Assembly: GCA_001600175.1 (NCBI GenBank)
Contig: BCJC01000005.1
Span: 476,471 to 540,470 of the forward strand
Reading direction: 5' to 3'
Source: Erythrobasidium yunnanense
Lineage: Eukaryota > Basidiomycota > Cystobasidiomycetes > Erythrobasidiales > Erythrobasidiaceae
Length of the DNA stretch: 64,000 nucleotides
A program made the translations under genes and the position numbers. Shown piece after piece: positions 21,572 through 33,023 of this stretch; position 1 is the first letter of the stretch, and every line of letters starts with the position of its first letter. Under the pieces are notes generated by a model. That model was not told the origin of the DNA. It searched no databases and saw only the letters and a list, made by a program, of their open reading frames with translations.

Positions 21572-24500
21572 TTACAGGTATTGCTGCAGTCCAGCAGCCT
21601 GTACCTTGTCACCTGGCAGAGCTCGCACAAGCTCCAACAAACTAGCGTGTGTAGTAGCTGCCAAGGGCTGAGCAGCCTCGTTCTTAGCTGATCTCTGTTC
21701 CTCCAATACTTTTGCGAAAGCAGGTAAGAGCTGATCCACACTTCCTAGCAGAACCTGGTTGTTCTGCGCAAAGAGGGTGAAGAACATCTCGAACACGCTC
21801 GTGTATGGCTCTGTATCTTGAGTGAAAGGAAGAGAAGCTATGATAGGTGGGAGAACCTGTTCGAGCGGAACGGCGGATTGGTTCTTCATTACGATTCGGG
21901 CGATAGCGCCGCAGGCGTTGTCTCGTGCGCGAATAGATTCCTTCTTCTCGTCTTTGATAGTGAACAAAGGTTGAAGTGCTCCAAGGAGTGTGTTGTATTG
22001 CCCTGAAAGATCGGTGGAAGAGACGGACACTAGGGTGCCAACGAGGAAAGCGGCATTGCTCGTCACTTCGGAATCGGCGTCGGCGAGAGCAGCTAGACCG
22101 ATTTGCAGGAGCTGAGGCGTGTACGAAGTGATGTTGGGTCCCATGCCTTCTGCGACTTCGGCAAGAGCACCGACGGCGGTCGATCGCTCAGTGACAGTTC
22201 GGGTGGGGCTCTGCAGAATCACACATATCAGCTAGAGCATCATGGAAGTTGTATGAGAGATACGCACGTAGTACTTGGCCATCTCAGGGAAGAAAGATCC
22301 GAAAGCGGAACCAAAGTCTGGTCCGACAGCTTTCGCAAGTGCAGCTACGAGGTCACAAGCTGAGCAGATGAGGAGTGCATCGTATTCTGACTGTTCTGCA
22401 GGCTGGTCTACCGGTGCTTCCTCTTCATCCGTATCGAGTTGGCACGGTGCTTTCTTCTCCAAGATCTGCAAGACCTGATGGCAGATGTTGTCCAAGTGCT
22501 GAGGTACGATGACTGCGGGTCCGACTTTCTCAATGAGGACTTGGAAGTCTTCACAGAGGGAATTGACGACGTCTCGATCTTCTTCGCCCTCCCACATCTC
22601 CATGACGGGCGGGATGATGGCATCTACCAATTGCTGCAAGTTTTGCGGAAGAGGAGTGGGATGCAGGCCTGCTGTCCATTTAGGCAAGTCGCTCATTTCG
22701 TTGAACGTAGCGATGTATGATAGGAGAGTAGTAGCGGCTGCTTTTCGGATACCGTCCCAGAAGTGCTCGAGCATGCTCAGAAGCTCTTTGACGACAGTCT
22801 CGACGTACGGAAGGAAGTGCTGGCGAGTAGAGCGGAAGATCTCTAGAAGAGCATCTGCTGCCACTTCTTTCTCAACAGCAATGGCGGACCCAGCTGCGAA
22901 GTCGAGATCCTCGTCGTCAAGGTCGTCAATGTCGACAAAGTCATCCTCGTCGTCATTGTCGTCGTTGCCTTCAGGGTTGGAGGTGAAGCCGTTGGCTGTC
23001 ATCCCTGACAAGTCAGCTTTTCTCGCCATTGTCGAGGTGTAGACTATACTTACCAGTGAGAGCCAGGGTCTTCTCGTCGCTCTCTGGAATCTCAGCTTGT
23101 GACAAGCTTGCAATAAGGAGCGGCATGACAGTTGGCAGGAGGGGCGCGAATTCCTCTCCATAAACCCTCGTCATGACCGCAAAGTAGATGAACGAGCATT
23201 CCTTGAGTCTTGCATTGTTTAGCGCTGTAGCTTTGAACGCCAACTCCATCGTAGGTTGGTAGAATGGTCTGAATACTTCTTTTCCTACAGCTTCCGCAAG
23301 TGTGCCGACTGTATCTTGGGATACTCCTCGCAAGTCCGTCTTTGTGCCCTGCTCAGAAGACTCGCCTTCTTCTGGTACGAGTTCCAAGAACGGTAGGATG
23401 CGCTGCATCGTAGGCTCGAAATAAGGTGTGAACTGCTCTTTTGCAGCATGGGCGGAGGAACCGATAGCACCGACGGCGATGGACTTGAGCTTCGTAGGTG
23501 CATTGTCGAGAAGCTGGATCAGGCGCTCCATTACGGTAGGTAGGTACTGGACGATCGTCTCGCCTAGACACTCTAGGTAGGCGTCTAGTGCAACCATGGC
23601 ATAGCGCTGAGTGCCTTCATCGTTGATGAGGTTGGAGAGAAGCTGCCCATACCATTTTTAATTAGCCTACACTCTCTGATGGAAAGTAGAGTGCACTCAC
23701 AGGAAGCAGAGTCTCGTGCTTTCTTGCGCAGTCCTCTCCAAGCATGTCTGTGATGCACATAAGAGCTTTACAAGCTGCGTTCCTAACGATTACTTCATTA
23801 TCCTTGAGTGCGTTCTCCAAGAACGGCCAGAGCTGTTCCAGATGGGGCTGAATGAAGAACGACACTCCTTCGACCGTGACACCAAATGCCATGATGGCCG
23901 ATTTCCTAAGATGAGGATCGGGGGACGCGCAGTACTGTTGGAAGATCTGGAATAAGGGCGGAAAGACGTGTGATGGGGGCAGATTTGTAGCGAGTGCATC
24001 GAGGCACTTGAATGAGACTTTTGAAGGTGAATCACCCTCGTCATCTTCGTCGTCTTCGATCTCTTCAGGCTCAGCGCCGATGGGTAGAAGACCCTCAATA
24101 ATGGTGTGTGCTAAACCGAGAGAAGTCACTTTCGATTTCTTGAACTTGATGAGCCATACGAGACTGTTCAAGGCCATGATTCGCGCATCGTCCCCGTAGG
24201 CCTTGTTGCCGGCGGCTGTGAGTTGGAACTTGACAAGTTCTGCCAGGTGGGGGGTGAGGTAGGGCACGTCCTGTTACACATCAAAGACATCAGCTTCCTT
24301 CAAACTCCCGTGTCTCATGTATGAAGTAGACCCACAATGTAAAGCAGCGTCTCGAGCACATCGAAACCATGTTTCACACCATCCGTATCGTTCGCTTCGA
24401 GCGCCTGCCCAAGGACAGTGACCATATTCGGGATCAGGCCCTGAATGATAGCCACTTCATTCTTATCGTCGCTCGTCATGTACTCTGCTACTTTTCCTAA

Positions 24501-25596
24501 AGCGCGTAAAGTGATTATTCGGATGCCTAGGTTTTCGGGATCGTTCAATGTTCGGCTGAAGAGTTGCAGGACTTGGCCCATTTGTTGTTGGAGCTCCTCC
24601 ATGACCACCGTGTCGAGGATGCAGTAGAGCGTGTAGATGCCGATCTGAAATCAACGCGTAGGGGTTTTAGCACGGCTAGAAATGTAAGGGAGAGGGATCG
24701 CGCAGCCTACCTCGCGGACTGCAGCATCGCTGTCGGAAGAAGCTGCCCATAGCCATCCTAGTAGCTCAGGCCATTGTCTGCGAAGAATATTGTAAATCAG
24801 CTGGGTAGACAGTGAATGAGCGGATAAGGCATCGCCTACTTCTCTGGGATCTCAATTTTGGCGATAGCAGCTACCAATCTCGAGATAGCGTGTCTAACAA
24901 GGGGAGGTCTGCATTTCACATACCCATCATCAAGCCAAGAAAGGTCAGCCTCAAATCTCCTACGCGCATAAAGATGGGAGATTACGACGCACGACGAGCT
25001 TCCACCAGCTAGTCCTTGAAGTATCCCACTCTTGATCTGATTTCTATCTGCAGGCTGAGTCTTTGTCCATAGTTTTGCTTTTCCAGATCCTACGCGTTTT
25101 CGGAGTTCTACGGCTGCGAGTTGCTGGATCTATGACCCACACAACTATGTGTAAGCTCTTCTGTTATTACTGTAAGCTACCGGCGAACCAATGTTCACTA
25201 GCTTGCGAACAAGGTAATCGAATCTCGCTTGCAGCGCATTGGAAACGTGGTTCGCCGGCGCCTTGGGATGGGAGGGAGTGCCTGCTCACCGTCTGGTTCT
25301 GGTTTGTCTGTAGTATCTGGAAGAGTGCGGGTACGCATTTGGGCGACTTGAAGAATTGCTCGTTGAGTAGTTTTGTGGCCTGTAAACCCAGACCAAAAGC
25401 GATAAAGATGAGGATTGGGGATTCAGAGTAGGATGAAGAGAGTGTATGCACCTGCTGGATGACCTGAGTGTCTGGAGCCAGAGTTCCCTCGAGTGCTGCT
25501 GTGAGCTGCTGGACATACTGGGGCTGAAACACCACAAGTACTAAATGTCAGCCTGCGGATCCAGCTGTGATAGTGTCGTGGATGTACATCTGCCAT
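21572..25596 (-). CDS. KAP123: Importin subunit beta-4 / karyopherin Kap123
   Basis: Eleven exons give 1,095 residues of HEAT repeats, matching Kap123/IPO4 throughout. Landmarks: LAAVELRKRV in repeat 1, VRHAISRLVAAIAKIE, GIRIITLRALGKVAEY, RKSAIMAFGVTVEG, an acidic loop DDNDDEDDFVDIDDLDDEDL typical of the family, and a C-terminus ending GLQQYL. Kap123 imports ribosomal proteins and histones H3/H4 with Ran-GTP. The first exon is 9 nt (M-A-D), then 25523-25452, 25379-25290, 25129-24993, 24908-24840, 24777-24711, 24644-24336, 24270-23701, 23642-23054, 23004-22268, 22210-21572. The intron 25289-25130 is 160 nt, about three times the local norm, and contains a strong hairpin. An alternative non-ATG start upstream of PQYVQQL is not needed. 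Confidence 0.93.
25180..25258. repeat. Long hairpin inside the Kap123 intron
   Basis: Arms CCGGCGAACCA (25180-25190) and TGGTTCGCCGG (25248-25258) are perfect complements. CCAATG (25188-25193) pairs with CATTGG (25237-25242) as an inner stem register, and GCGA/TCGC can pair further in. The hairpin lies in the only 160-nt intron of this gene. It could be an intron-encoded structured RNA or a structural device that brings splice sites together. I see no clear C/D boxes; an ACA follows on the sense strand. Confidence 0.5.
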
Positions 25597-26116
25597 ATTG
25601 ACTGTATTAATGGTGCTGTTCCAAGCTTGATTGTCCTGCAATCGCCGTGCTATTGACGCGTAGGATTGCGAGGAAGGCTCAAATTCTGCGCGAGAAGTTG
25701 GAATGGCAATCCAATCCCAGAGCGATGTCCCTTTCCTTTCTACCATCCATTTCACGATGGATCAAGAGAGCGTGAGTTGGGATCCCTTACTCGCTTAAGT
25801 GGTGTCCCTCCTCGTCTCGTCAGATTGGAAGCGTCCCCTCTCTCACTGAGGTTCTGGTTGCGTATACTCTCCATGACGACGCATCTCAAGAGCACAAGTT
25901 GGGAGAGATGAGCACGACAGTGAAGTAGCGTAGCTAGCATTATGCTGGCATCACTGTTGTGTATCATTCCCCCAAGGATCCCCTGCCATATTCTATGACT
26001 TGGTCGTGCAATCTGCATCTCGATGTAGCCAGCTGCTAGATCAGCCATTCACGCCGAGTAAAACCATGGCAGGGACATGTCACACACTCTTCATTTTGTA
26101 TCTACATTCATATTTA
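25597..26116. other. Intergenic KAP123 promoter / NUP85 3' region
   Basis: 520 bp upstream of KAP123 and downstream of NUP85, both minus strand. A 98-codon minus ORF (26048-25752) starts MADLAAGYIE but has no family and no support, so I left it out. Confidence 0.3.
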
Positions 26117-29061
26117 CTACTGCCGCATGAAACACCGCGAGAGATTCAGCGCTAGTGCATATTTCACCACTTCCAACTGCTTCAGACCAGCTTGCACTTC
26201 TTGCCTTTCTGCATCATCCTTCGATTGATCATCCTCCTGCTTCTCAGCTTGCTTCTCTCCTGATGGTGATAAGACTCTGCTCAAACACGCTAGATGGCCA
26301 TAGATGTCCTTCTGCGCCTTTTCGACAGGCAGGACTATTTCTTGCAAGCAGCGCATTCTTTCCAGTGTATTCGCTTCTGAAACAGCAGCTCGAGGATCTG
26401 CAAAACAGTCCATCAGCTATTCAGTCTGAACAGATTTGTGGAAGGGAAAGCCACCATTCAGCAGCGTGATGCTATCGACGAGCATGAGCGCCCAGAACTT
26501 CTTCGGCGCAACATGGGACGTCATCAGCAACACCAACAACTCAGCGGCACCAGCACGGTCTCCGCTCGCGTACAAGGCATGGAAGTCCCTATATCGAGCA
26601 AGGAAGGGAAGGCGGGTGCTTTGTAGTAATGTGAGAAGGTGGGAGTTGTCTTGTGTTTCTTCGGAGAGTGAAAATGAATCGAGGGAAGAAGGGAGGAAGG
26701 AGGGCCGGGAAGTTGCAGAAGGGTGAAGGAGCGAAGTCGGGATAGAATCGATGAGCGCAAGAGCTTTGTCGCCTGGTAAATCCGAAGTATCTCGTCAGTA
26801 AATGCTGCAGCTAAAGGAAAGAGAGCGTGCCCACCATTCTCGACATATTCATCGAGTATCAAATCTACGACTCGATTGATACGCTTGACGTCGTTTGCAC
26901 GCACAGCATACGCTATTGCCTGTCCGTACTTGCGCGCATGGATCAGCGACTCCGCTGCGGTCTGCGTGTCCAGACAGAGTCTCAGCACCGCTCGCTTCAC
27001 TGAATCATTCTCAAGATAGAAAAATCATAACTCACCAAGCATATGCTCCTCGCTACATCTTCCAGGCCGTAGTTGACACAGACAGTAAGGATGTCCTCTA
27101 CGCTCGTCTGCTTCATCCCCACTTTCTTCACTTTCTCGTTCGCTCTCTCCCCTTCCCCCTCATTCTGCTTATCCTTCTCTTCTGTTGGTATCTCATCCGC
27201 TTCTTCTCCACCGACGAACGTACTAGCAGTAGCTCCCATGCTTAGCAGTAGTTCCCTCATTCTACCTCTTCCTATATCTGCATTCTCCAGACTTGCCAAA
27301 TAATCGACTGTACATCTCCACAGCCCCGGATCGCTCATCAATAGATCCGTATAGCTCAACACGAACCAGTCCCTCAACGAGATCTCATTCCTTGATTCAC
27401 TTCCGCTTTGCATATCGTCTTCGAGAAGCGGAGGAGCGGAATCCAGGAGTAGACCGAGCTTGGAGAAAAGATCGCATAAGTGGGTGACGAACCATGTATC
27501 CACGTCGTTTGATAATCGGAGGGCTTTGGGAATATCACCGCTTAATAAAGCGATGGAGAGTGATTCTTTAAAGAGCGTAGAATCGGGCGGGAGACGAGTC
27601 GTTATGGACTGGATGATGTCGCTATTTAGAATATAAACATGAGTCAGTCCAGTGTTTTCTGTAGAGGGAGACGGTAATACGCACGGCAGATCATCCCTCT
27701 TGAGCGCAGGTCTGACCAACAGACACCAAGCCGCAAGCGCGCTCTTCCATCCATCTTCACTCGCATCTATGATACTCGTAATATCTCCATTCAATAAATT
27801 CAATAATCCTTTAAATCCAGCTTGCCAATCGAATCTCTCATCCTGGCATCGCTCCTCATCTTCACCTCCTTCTTCTTCGTTCAGGATCTCATCCAGGAAA
27901 TCATCCATTTCGGAATCTAAGCGCCCGAGAAGGGAGAGAAGACGATTCCGCCAGGATCGGATAGCGTTGAGGAAACTGGATTCGTAGGAGTAGGAAGAAG
28001 AGCTGGACCGGGGAAGGGAAGTGAGTAGGTCAAGACAGGATTGAGTGAGTCTTTGAAGGACTTGGGAAGGATGGTTTAGTAGTGTTTTGAGTATCGAAGA
28101 AGCCAGTGCGAAATGACCTCGGAGGATGCAACTGTCCCGCATCTCAATCAGCTTGCTAATCTTCGAAACGAGGGAAAGGAGGAAGCGCACGAGTAGATAA
28201 AACCCCAGAAGTCACCGTTCTCATACGGCGCACTCATGCCGCTCAGCGTATCTCTCCTCTCATTGCTCGGCCAAGGGCTGCTCGCATTTATCCAGTCTAC
28301 GATTTCTTCAGCTACGATGCCATCGCCTCGCCCATCTTCAGGGATGTAGATGATGGATGCTAGATGGAAGATATCCCGCAATGTCTGAATGAGGGAGAGC
28401 TCGGAGGTGTCGATTGTAGATTGGGCCTGGTAAGATAATAGGATGTGGGTTCAGCGAGGTGCTAAGGAAAGAAGGAGGAGAAACATACAGATAGATCTTG
28501 GGCGTAGCGCGTTAGGCAATCTTGATATAGCTGTGCGAACCGAGAGTAGTAGGCTATCCGCTCAGTCGAGGGTATTCTATCACATCAACCCACGAAGCAT
28601 AATCAGCTTCTAACTCTGCTGAGGGAATGAGTGCTGCACACCCATCTCGCCCACGAAGAGTGAGGCCTCGTCCTTCCGGTGCACCATCGTTGTCATCCAG
28701 GTCTTTCCCTGTATTCGCGAGTGTCTGCAGAGATGCATAGACAGTATACGTTTCCGTGATGAACTGCAAGCAAGCACAAATATCTAGTTAGTCCTCTTTG
28801 TCTGCTACTTTAGGCGGCGTGCAAGCTCACCGCTCTTCTGCCTTTTGGCAAGCTATCGTATTGAACAAACTTGACGGCTGATGCTTCTTCATTCGATTTG
28901 TTGCTGCTCTTCAACTTCTTCTTCTGCTTTCCCTTATCCCCAGTCCCGGCATCTCCGTCTGAGAAGGTCGCTGATGGAAAACACGCGATGCTGTTTCCTA
29001 GACTGGCGGGAACGAACGAACTGCTGTAGACTGGCGCGTAGGATGTCGAAGCTTGCGACAT
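26117..29061 (-). CDS. NUP85: Nucleoporin Nup85 (Y-complex)
   Basis: Nine exons give 822 residues: 29061-28831, 28763-28642, 28576-28489, 28426-28191, 28131-27685, 27621-27036, 26994-26835, 26772-26455, 26397-26117. The alpha-helical Nup85 core is visible: RIAYYSRFAQLYQDC, CILRGHFALASSILKTLL, DTWFVTHLCDLFSKLGLL, WRCTVDYLASL, then the ancestral-coatomer C-terminal part ARYRDFHALYASGDRAGAAE, PKKFWALMLVDSITLL. Nup85 is a scaffold subunit of the Nup84/Y complex of the nuclear pore. A charged insert (ADEIPTEEKDKQNEGEGE) lies in the middle. The intron before exon 7 is 41 nt if the AAG acceptor at 26995 is used. The upstream ATG at 29151 is possible but lies before a Met better placed for the family. 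Confidence 0.85.
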
Positions 29062-29346
29062 GGCGGCTAGCCGCTGTCGAATGAAGAAGATGGTCGAGAT
29101 GCAAGTGAAATCAAGCAAGAAACCCGCTGCCAATATCAAGACTGCCTGCAAGACGATGGAATGAAGCTATTCGGAAGAAATACAGCATGCTCTAATGCCT
29201 TATTATCTAAGTCTCTACGACGAAGACGCTTGTCTGCTCAGACTACCATTACAGCCGCTGTCACGAAAGTCTACTTGGCTACGGTATTCATTCTGTAACT
29301 ATATCATACCTCCTCGTTCTCTCGTGACAAGAACAAGGTCTGCTGG

Positions 29347-29925
29347 TCATGCCTGCTTAGGGCTTCCTGCAGGCTTGAGCTCGAAGACTTCGCTGAAAGC
29401 CATTAACATATTGGCTGGCGTAAGCTTGTCAGCGAATCATGTTCAAGATTATTGTTGTGACAGACACTCGCGCAAGGCGTCAGCATCCGTCGCTTAGGGC
29501 GCCGTAAGGAAAAGGACACATCACCTGCTTTTCTTCCAAGCCCTGATGAAGGCGCCAAGATGCTCGACATGGAGATACCAGCGGTATTATAGGAGAAGAA
29601 GTTACTGATCTGGGTTCACACAGACAAGTTGACGATCCTACCTTGAGACTGACTTCGCCTGGCGACTGCGGTGGACCGACGAATCCCTGCTGGGCGGACA
29701 TCAGCTTGCTTGTCTTGATGAGGTACTCGGTAGCGAACCTTTCCACGTACCATAAGAGTCTCGATGGCAAGGTTATAGCTTACCTTTCGGTCTCGTCCAT
29801 AGTAGAGCCTGAAGGCAGAGATACAAACTCAGCCCAAGTATACATCGAGCTATACACTCATCCGTTTTGTGGGCGTGGATCAAAGCTCGTAGACTGGTCT
29901 TATCAGAAGATCCATCAACTCCCAT
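29347..29925 (-). CDS. Small hypothetical protein (108 aa)
   Basis: Five exons (29925-29858, 29808-29751, 29689-29642, 29609-29525, 29414-29347) keep one frame and give 108 residues, starting MGVDGSSDKTSLRALIH and ending FELKPAGSPKQA. Blocks such as LYYGRDRKVSYNLAIETLM and GFVGPPQSPGEVSLK look protein-like. One intron is only 32 nt, which weakens the model. Upstream minus-strand sequence is also open with no clear promoter gap, so this may be the 3' part of a longer gene. No family recognised. Confidence 0.35.
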
Positions 29926-29947
29926 AGGCAGTTCTTATTGGTGCCGT

Positions 29948-30720
29948 CTATGAAGGCGAAGCGCAGAAGGTAGACCATCGATTCGGCTTCTCCGCAGACA
30001 GAAGGCCTGATCCTCGAATCGTCTGAAACAGATCGTGTGCGAATAAGTATGAGTGGCTCCTATGGGCTGGAGGTTTTCTACGGTCAAGACGTTCTCCTTT
30101 ATCTTCTTATCCTGTGTATGCATGTGCCAATGATCCTGGCTTTCTGCGAGAAGTTGTTCCACAATCGCGAAGGACGGTCTCGGTTTCAGCAGGAGAACCA
30201 AGGCAAGTCTTGCCATGGAAACACTCACAGAGCATGACGAACAGAGCGAAATCACAAGGGTCAGAGTAGCTGGGAGTAGAGTATTTCGTCTTTCCGTCGA
30301 CCGTCTCGCTTGGTGGTCGCCTCTTCTCGTGTATCTCATTCACGTCAAGCTCTAGATCCTATCGTTCGTTGCGACCATGCCCACCTTGACGGTTATATTT
30401 TCCATTGCAGCAGGCTGTCCCATTATAAAGGACAAGTTTGCCTTCGAATTCTTTGTTAGGACCGTCAGCAGTCGCTGCGTCCCGTGAGCGAGACAGATCG
30501 TAATCGGCTGTCCAGAGCATCCGAGAAGCTCTCAAAAGCGCCTTGTACATTTCAAGGTAGCATGGTCTTGTCCAGATTGTGCTTCAACAAGAACTGACAC
30601 GCATGTTGATCTTCTGCGCAGTCATAGCGCAGCCTTCGGCGATACCGCCGAGACTTTGTCCTGTCTGAGCTTAGGTGAGGTATCTATTGCCGTCTCCGAT
30701 CCAGTGCTATTGATTGTCAT
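29948..30720 (-). CDS. Unresolved minus-strand coding region, part 2
   Basis: Exon-like segments can be chained: QSLGGIAEGCAMTAQKINM, RALLRASRMLWTADYDLSRS, then NEIHEKRRPPSETVDGKTKY, DPCDFALFVMLCECFHE and SQDHWHMHTQDKKIKENVL. The joins need a 33-nt intron and a GC donor, and the C-terminus can be read in two frames (one ends at 29948, another at 29880). The composition is clearly protein-like, but the model is not settled and no family is recognised. Its best ATG (30720) overlaps the stop of the segment upstream, which is odd for a fungus and suggests that the two parts belong to one gene. Confidence 0.3.
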
Positions 30721-31380
30721 TTCAGAAGCAGGTGTATCTTGATGCCTCTAGCTTGTAATTGAGAGATGGTCGGCACCTCCTAGAACATATATGATTGAGC
30801 AGGCCCCGAGGTTCGTATAGGATGGCTTCAGCATTTGGACCCTTGATTCCTTTGACTGCAACTTTACCATTTGACACAGCATTACGTACTGATGGTCGTC
30901 CATAGCTTTCTTAGCCTTTGGGGAGAACACTTCGACCCTGCCGCTCAAGAGACTGTTGTGCCCGAGGATGCGTCTCTTCTTTACTCCAGGACAGAGGCCT
31001 ACTCCGAATACAAACGGGCTTGTATGCACTCGCCATAGATGCCTTGCTCTGAAGAGTTGCTGGACATATACGCGTGAATCCTGAAATTGGGAGCAACAGC
31101 ATGCTCATAGCGGACTTGCGCTTGCTTCATACAATTGTAAGATGACTCGAGCTTACAAGCCGGCGATTTCGGATACTGAGCTCTCAAGAGTGAACGAATG
31201 TTAGATTGAGATGTTAGAGTGCATATTGATGACGATTGGATAATAGGGGAATGAAGGATGGATAGCGATACGTCGAGTGGGATATAGCACAGGAAAGGTG
31301 AATGAAATCAGCTGAATGGTGAAAGCGAAGACAAGATGCGAAGAACCCAAGAGTGCCCATTTTATGCTCGCGGTCGGCAT
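30717..31380 (-). CDS. Unresolved minus-strand coding region, part 1
   Basis: The most convincing segment is about 80 codons open from 31080 with VYVQQLFRARHLWRVHTSP, FVFGVGLCPGVKKRRILGH and SLLSGRVEVFSPKAKKAMDD, followed by a strong GTACGT donor near 30852. A possible N-terminal signal-like helix starts at the ATG at 31380 (MPTASIKWALLGSSHLVFAF). A second frame through the same DNA is also open for 60 codons, so the exon chain is ambiguous. No family recognised. Confidence 0.28.
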
Positions 31381-31569
31381 GATTTCGGCAGCCAAAAACT
31401 TCCAACTTCCATTGTCATGGAAGTGGAAACATCGATCTATGCAGTACTGATCAACGCAGCTAGTGTGGTGGAGGATGTGAGTCAAGTCAGCTTGTCATCG
31501 ACATGATGTAAGGCGTTTGTGAGGGCGCATCTTCCAGCCTTGGCCAAAGAGCCGATGCCCTTTCTTCAC

Positions 31570-31943
31570 TTAAGCGCCCAGCACAGCGAGTGAAACATCA
31601 CAGATAGCCAACTTGAAGTAGTAACGGGCGTGCACAGCGCATCTGTACTTAGCCGATCCCACTTGGAGCTTGCTGTCGCTGAAAGAAAAGCGCGCAGTAT
31701 CTTGCAACACCATGAATGCTCTGATTGTTTCGGAGGATGCCTCGACAAGCCGGAAGAGCTCTTGTTCGGTTGGAAGCTGAGATTAGTCAAAGACCGCCTA
31801 CCCGTCCGAAGCAGGTCAGTATGTGATAATAGAGAGTCATGGACTTCTTACACTGATTCTCCGTGCTCCGGCTGCTGTTCCTCGCGGAAGCTCTCGACGC
31901 GACTTGTTTTGTGCGTGCCTGGTCGCGCAGTGACCTCCCGCAT
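31570..31943 (-). CDS. Small hypothetical protein (98 aa), head-to-head with histone H2A
   Basis: Two exons (31943-31854, 31776-31570) give 98 residues: a basic N-terminal exon beginning MREVTARPGTHKTSRVES, then ELFRLVEASSETIRAFMVLQ, FSFSDSKLQVGSAKYRCAVH and ARYYFKLAICDVSLAVLGA at the C-terminus. The second exon has strong protein character and no recognised family. The start is only 109 bp from the ATG of the plus-strand H2A gene, so the two share one promoter. Confidence 0.5.
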
Positions 31944-32052
31944 CACTACGGGGCAGCCAGCCTTCCCCCTCCTCTCTCTTTCATTAAATTTCATCTTCTT
32001 CCTTTCGTCTCTTGTCTTCCTTTCAACCACTTCCTCCCACCTCCCAAAGAAC

Positions 32053-33023
32053 ATGTCATCTGGAAAGGGCAAGACCGGAACAAAGACTTATCAGTCAAAG
32101 AGTGACAAGGGTAGGTACATTAACCCTGAGTGATGAGATAGCTCACATTGTCTCGTCGTCTTCGTCCAGCTGGTCTCGTATTCCCTGCTGCTCGACTTCA
32201 CCGCTACCTCAAGAAGGTGAGTGCGACCGCGACATCTGACCGTACTCGCTGCTGACTTTGCTCCTTCCAGTGGGGCGGGAAGAAGCACAGAGTCGGAGAA
32301 GGTGCTGCTAGTACGTAATGTCTCCATCCCTTGACGCTCCGGCCCTGACAGGTCCCTCTTCAGTCTATCTGGCGGCTGTCCTCGAGTAGTCAGTCTATCC
32401 CCGGGTCTCCCTACACTTGTCCCCATCTCAATTTGCTCCTTTATCCAGTCTGACTGCAGAGATCGTCGAGCTGGCTGGCAATGCTGCTCGAGGTCAGATG
32501 CTTCGTGTTCATTGATTGTCTCCAGCGTGCTGACACTCCACTCCTGCCCTTCCAGATAGTAAGAAGACTCGCATTGGTCCCAGGTACTTTACTCCACTTG
32601 CTTCTCTCTGACCTGGCTGACGACCCCTTCCCAAACTAGACATCTTCAGCTAGCTGTCAAGTACGCGACCGATAGCTCGCTTCCTCTTCTGACACTGAAC
32701 CTATCTTTTCCTAGGAACGATGAAGAGCTCTCCAGACTTCTCAAGGATGTTGTGATCTCGCAAGGCGGAGTGATGCCAGGGTACGCTCATCTAGAATCGT
32801 GATGCTATCCAACCTCCTGATGAATGTCCCTTGTTCCTTTTGCAGTATCCGACCTGAGCTCATGCCAGGCTATGTCCATCCACCAATTCGAATTCCCAAA
32901 GAGAAGAAAGAAAAGAAGGAGAAGGAGGCCAAAGGAGAGGAAAGTGAGGAGGAAGATGAAGATTTCGAAGATGAAGGAATGGGAGGTGTCAGAAAGTACG
33001 TAGAAGCTATCGAAATCTACTGA
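32053..33023 (+). CDS. Divergent histone H2A with acidic C-terminal tail
   Basis: Nine exons (32053-32110, 32170-32216, 32271-32310, 32364-32388, 32449-32492, 32556-32583, 32640-32660, 32715-32780, 32846-33023) give 168 residues. The histone fold is clear: AGLVFPAARLHRYLKK, YLAAVLEYLTAEIVELAGNA, ARDSKKTRIGPRHLQLAVKN, DEELSRLL, ISQGGVMPGI. The nucleosome acidic-patch residues (E-Y-L-T-A-E-I-V-E and N-D-E-E) are kept. The L1 loop is KWGGKKHRV instead of the usual KGNYAERV, and the docking domain reads GIRPELMPGYVHPP. A tail of alternating Lys/Glu, then Glu/Asp, follows (EESEEEDEDFEDE). There is no SQE motif as in H2A.X. The IAQGGVLP-like form argues against H2A.Z. A last donor-like GTACGT at 32998 could shorten the tail. 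Confidence 0.85.

Noticed and set aside
25180-25258. tRNA gene in the KAP123 intron
   Set aside because: No cloverleaf with a GGTTCGAAT-type T arm or a usable anticodon stem; only a long hairpin.
25752-26048. 98-codon minus ORF starting MADLAAGYIE
   Set aside because: No family, no codon pattern, and it lies in the KAP123 promoter gap.
32053-33023. H2A.Z assignment
   Set aside because: The region before the docking domain (ISQGGVMP) is of the canonical type, not the AGGGV(I/L)P form of H2A.Z, and the tail lacks H2A.Z features.
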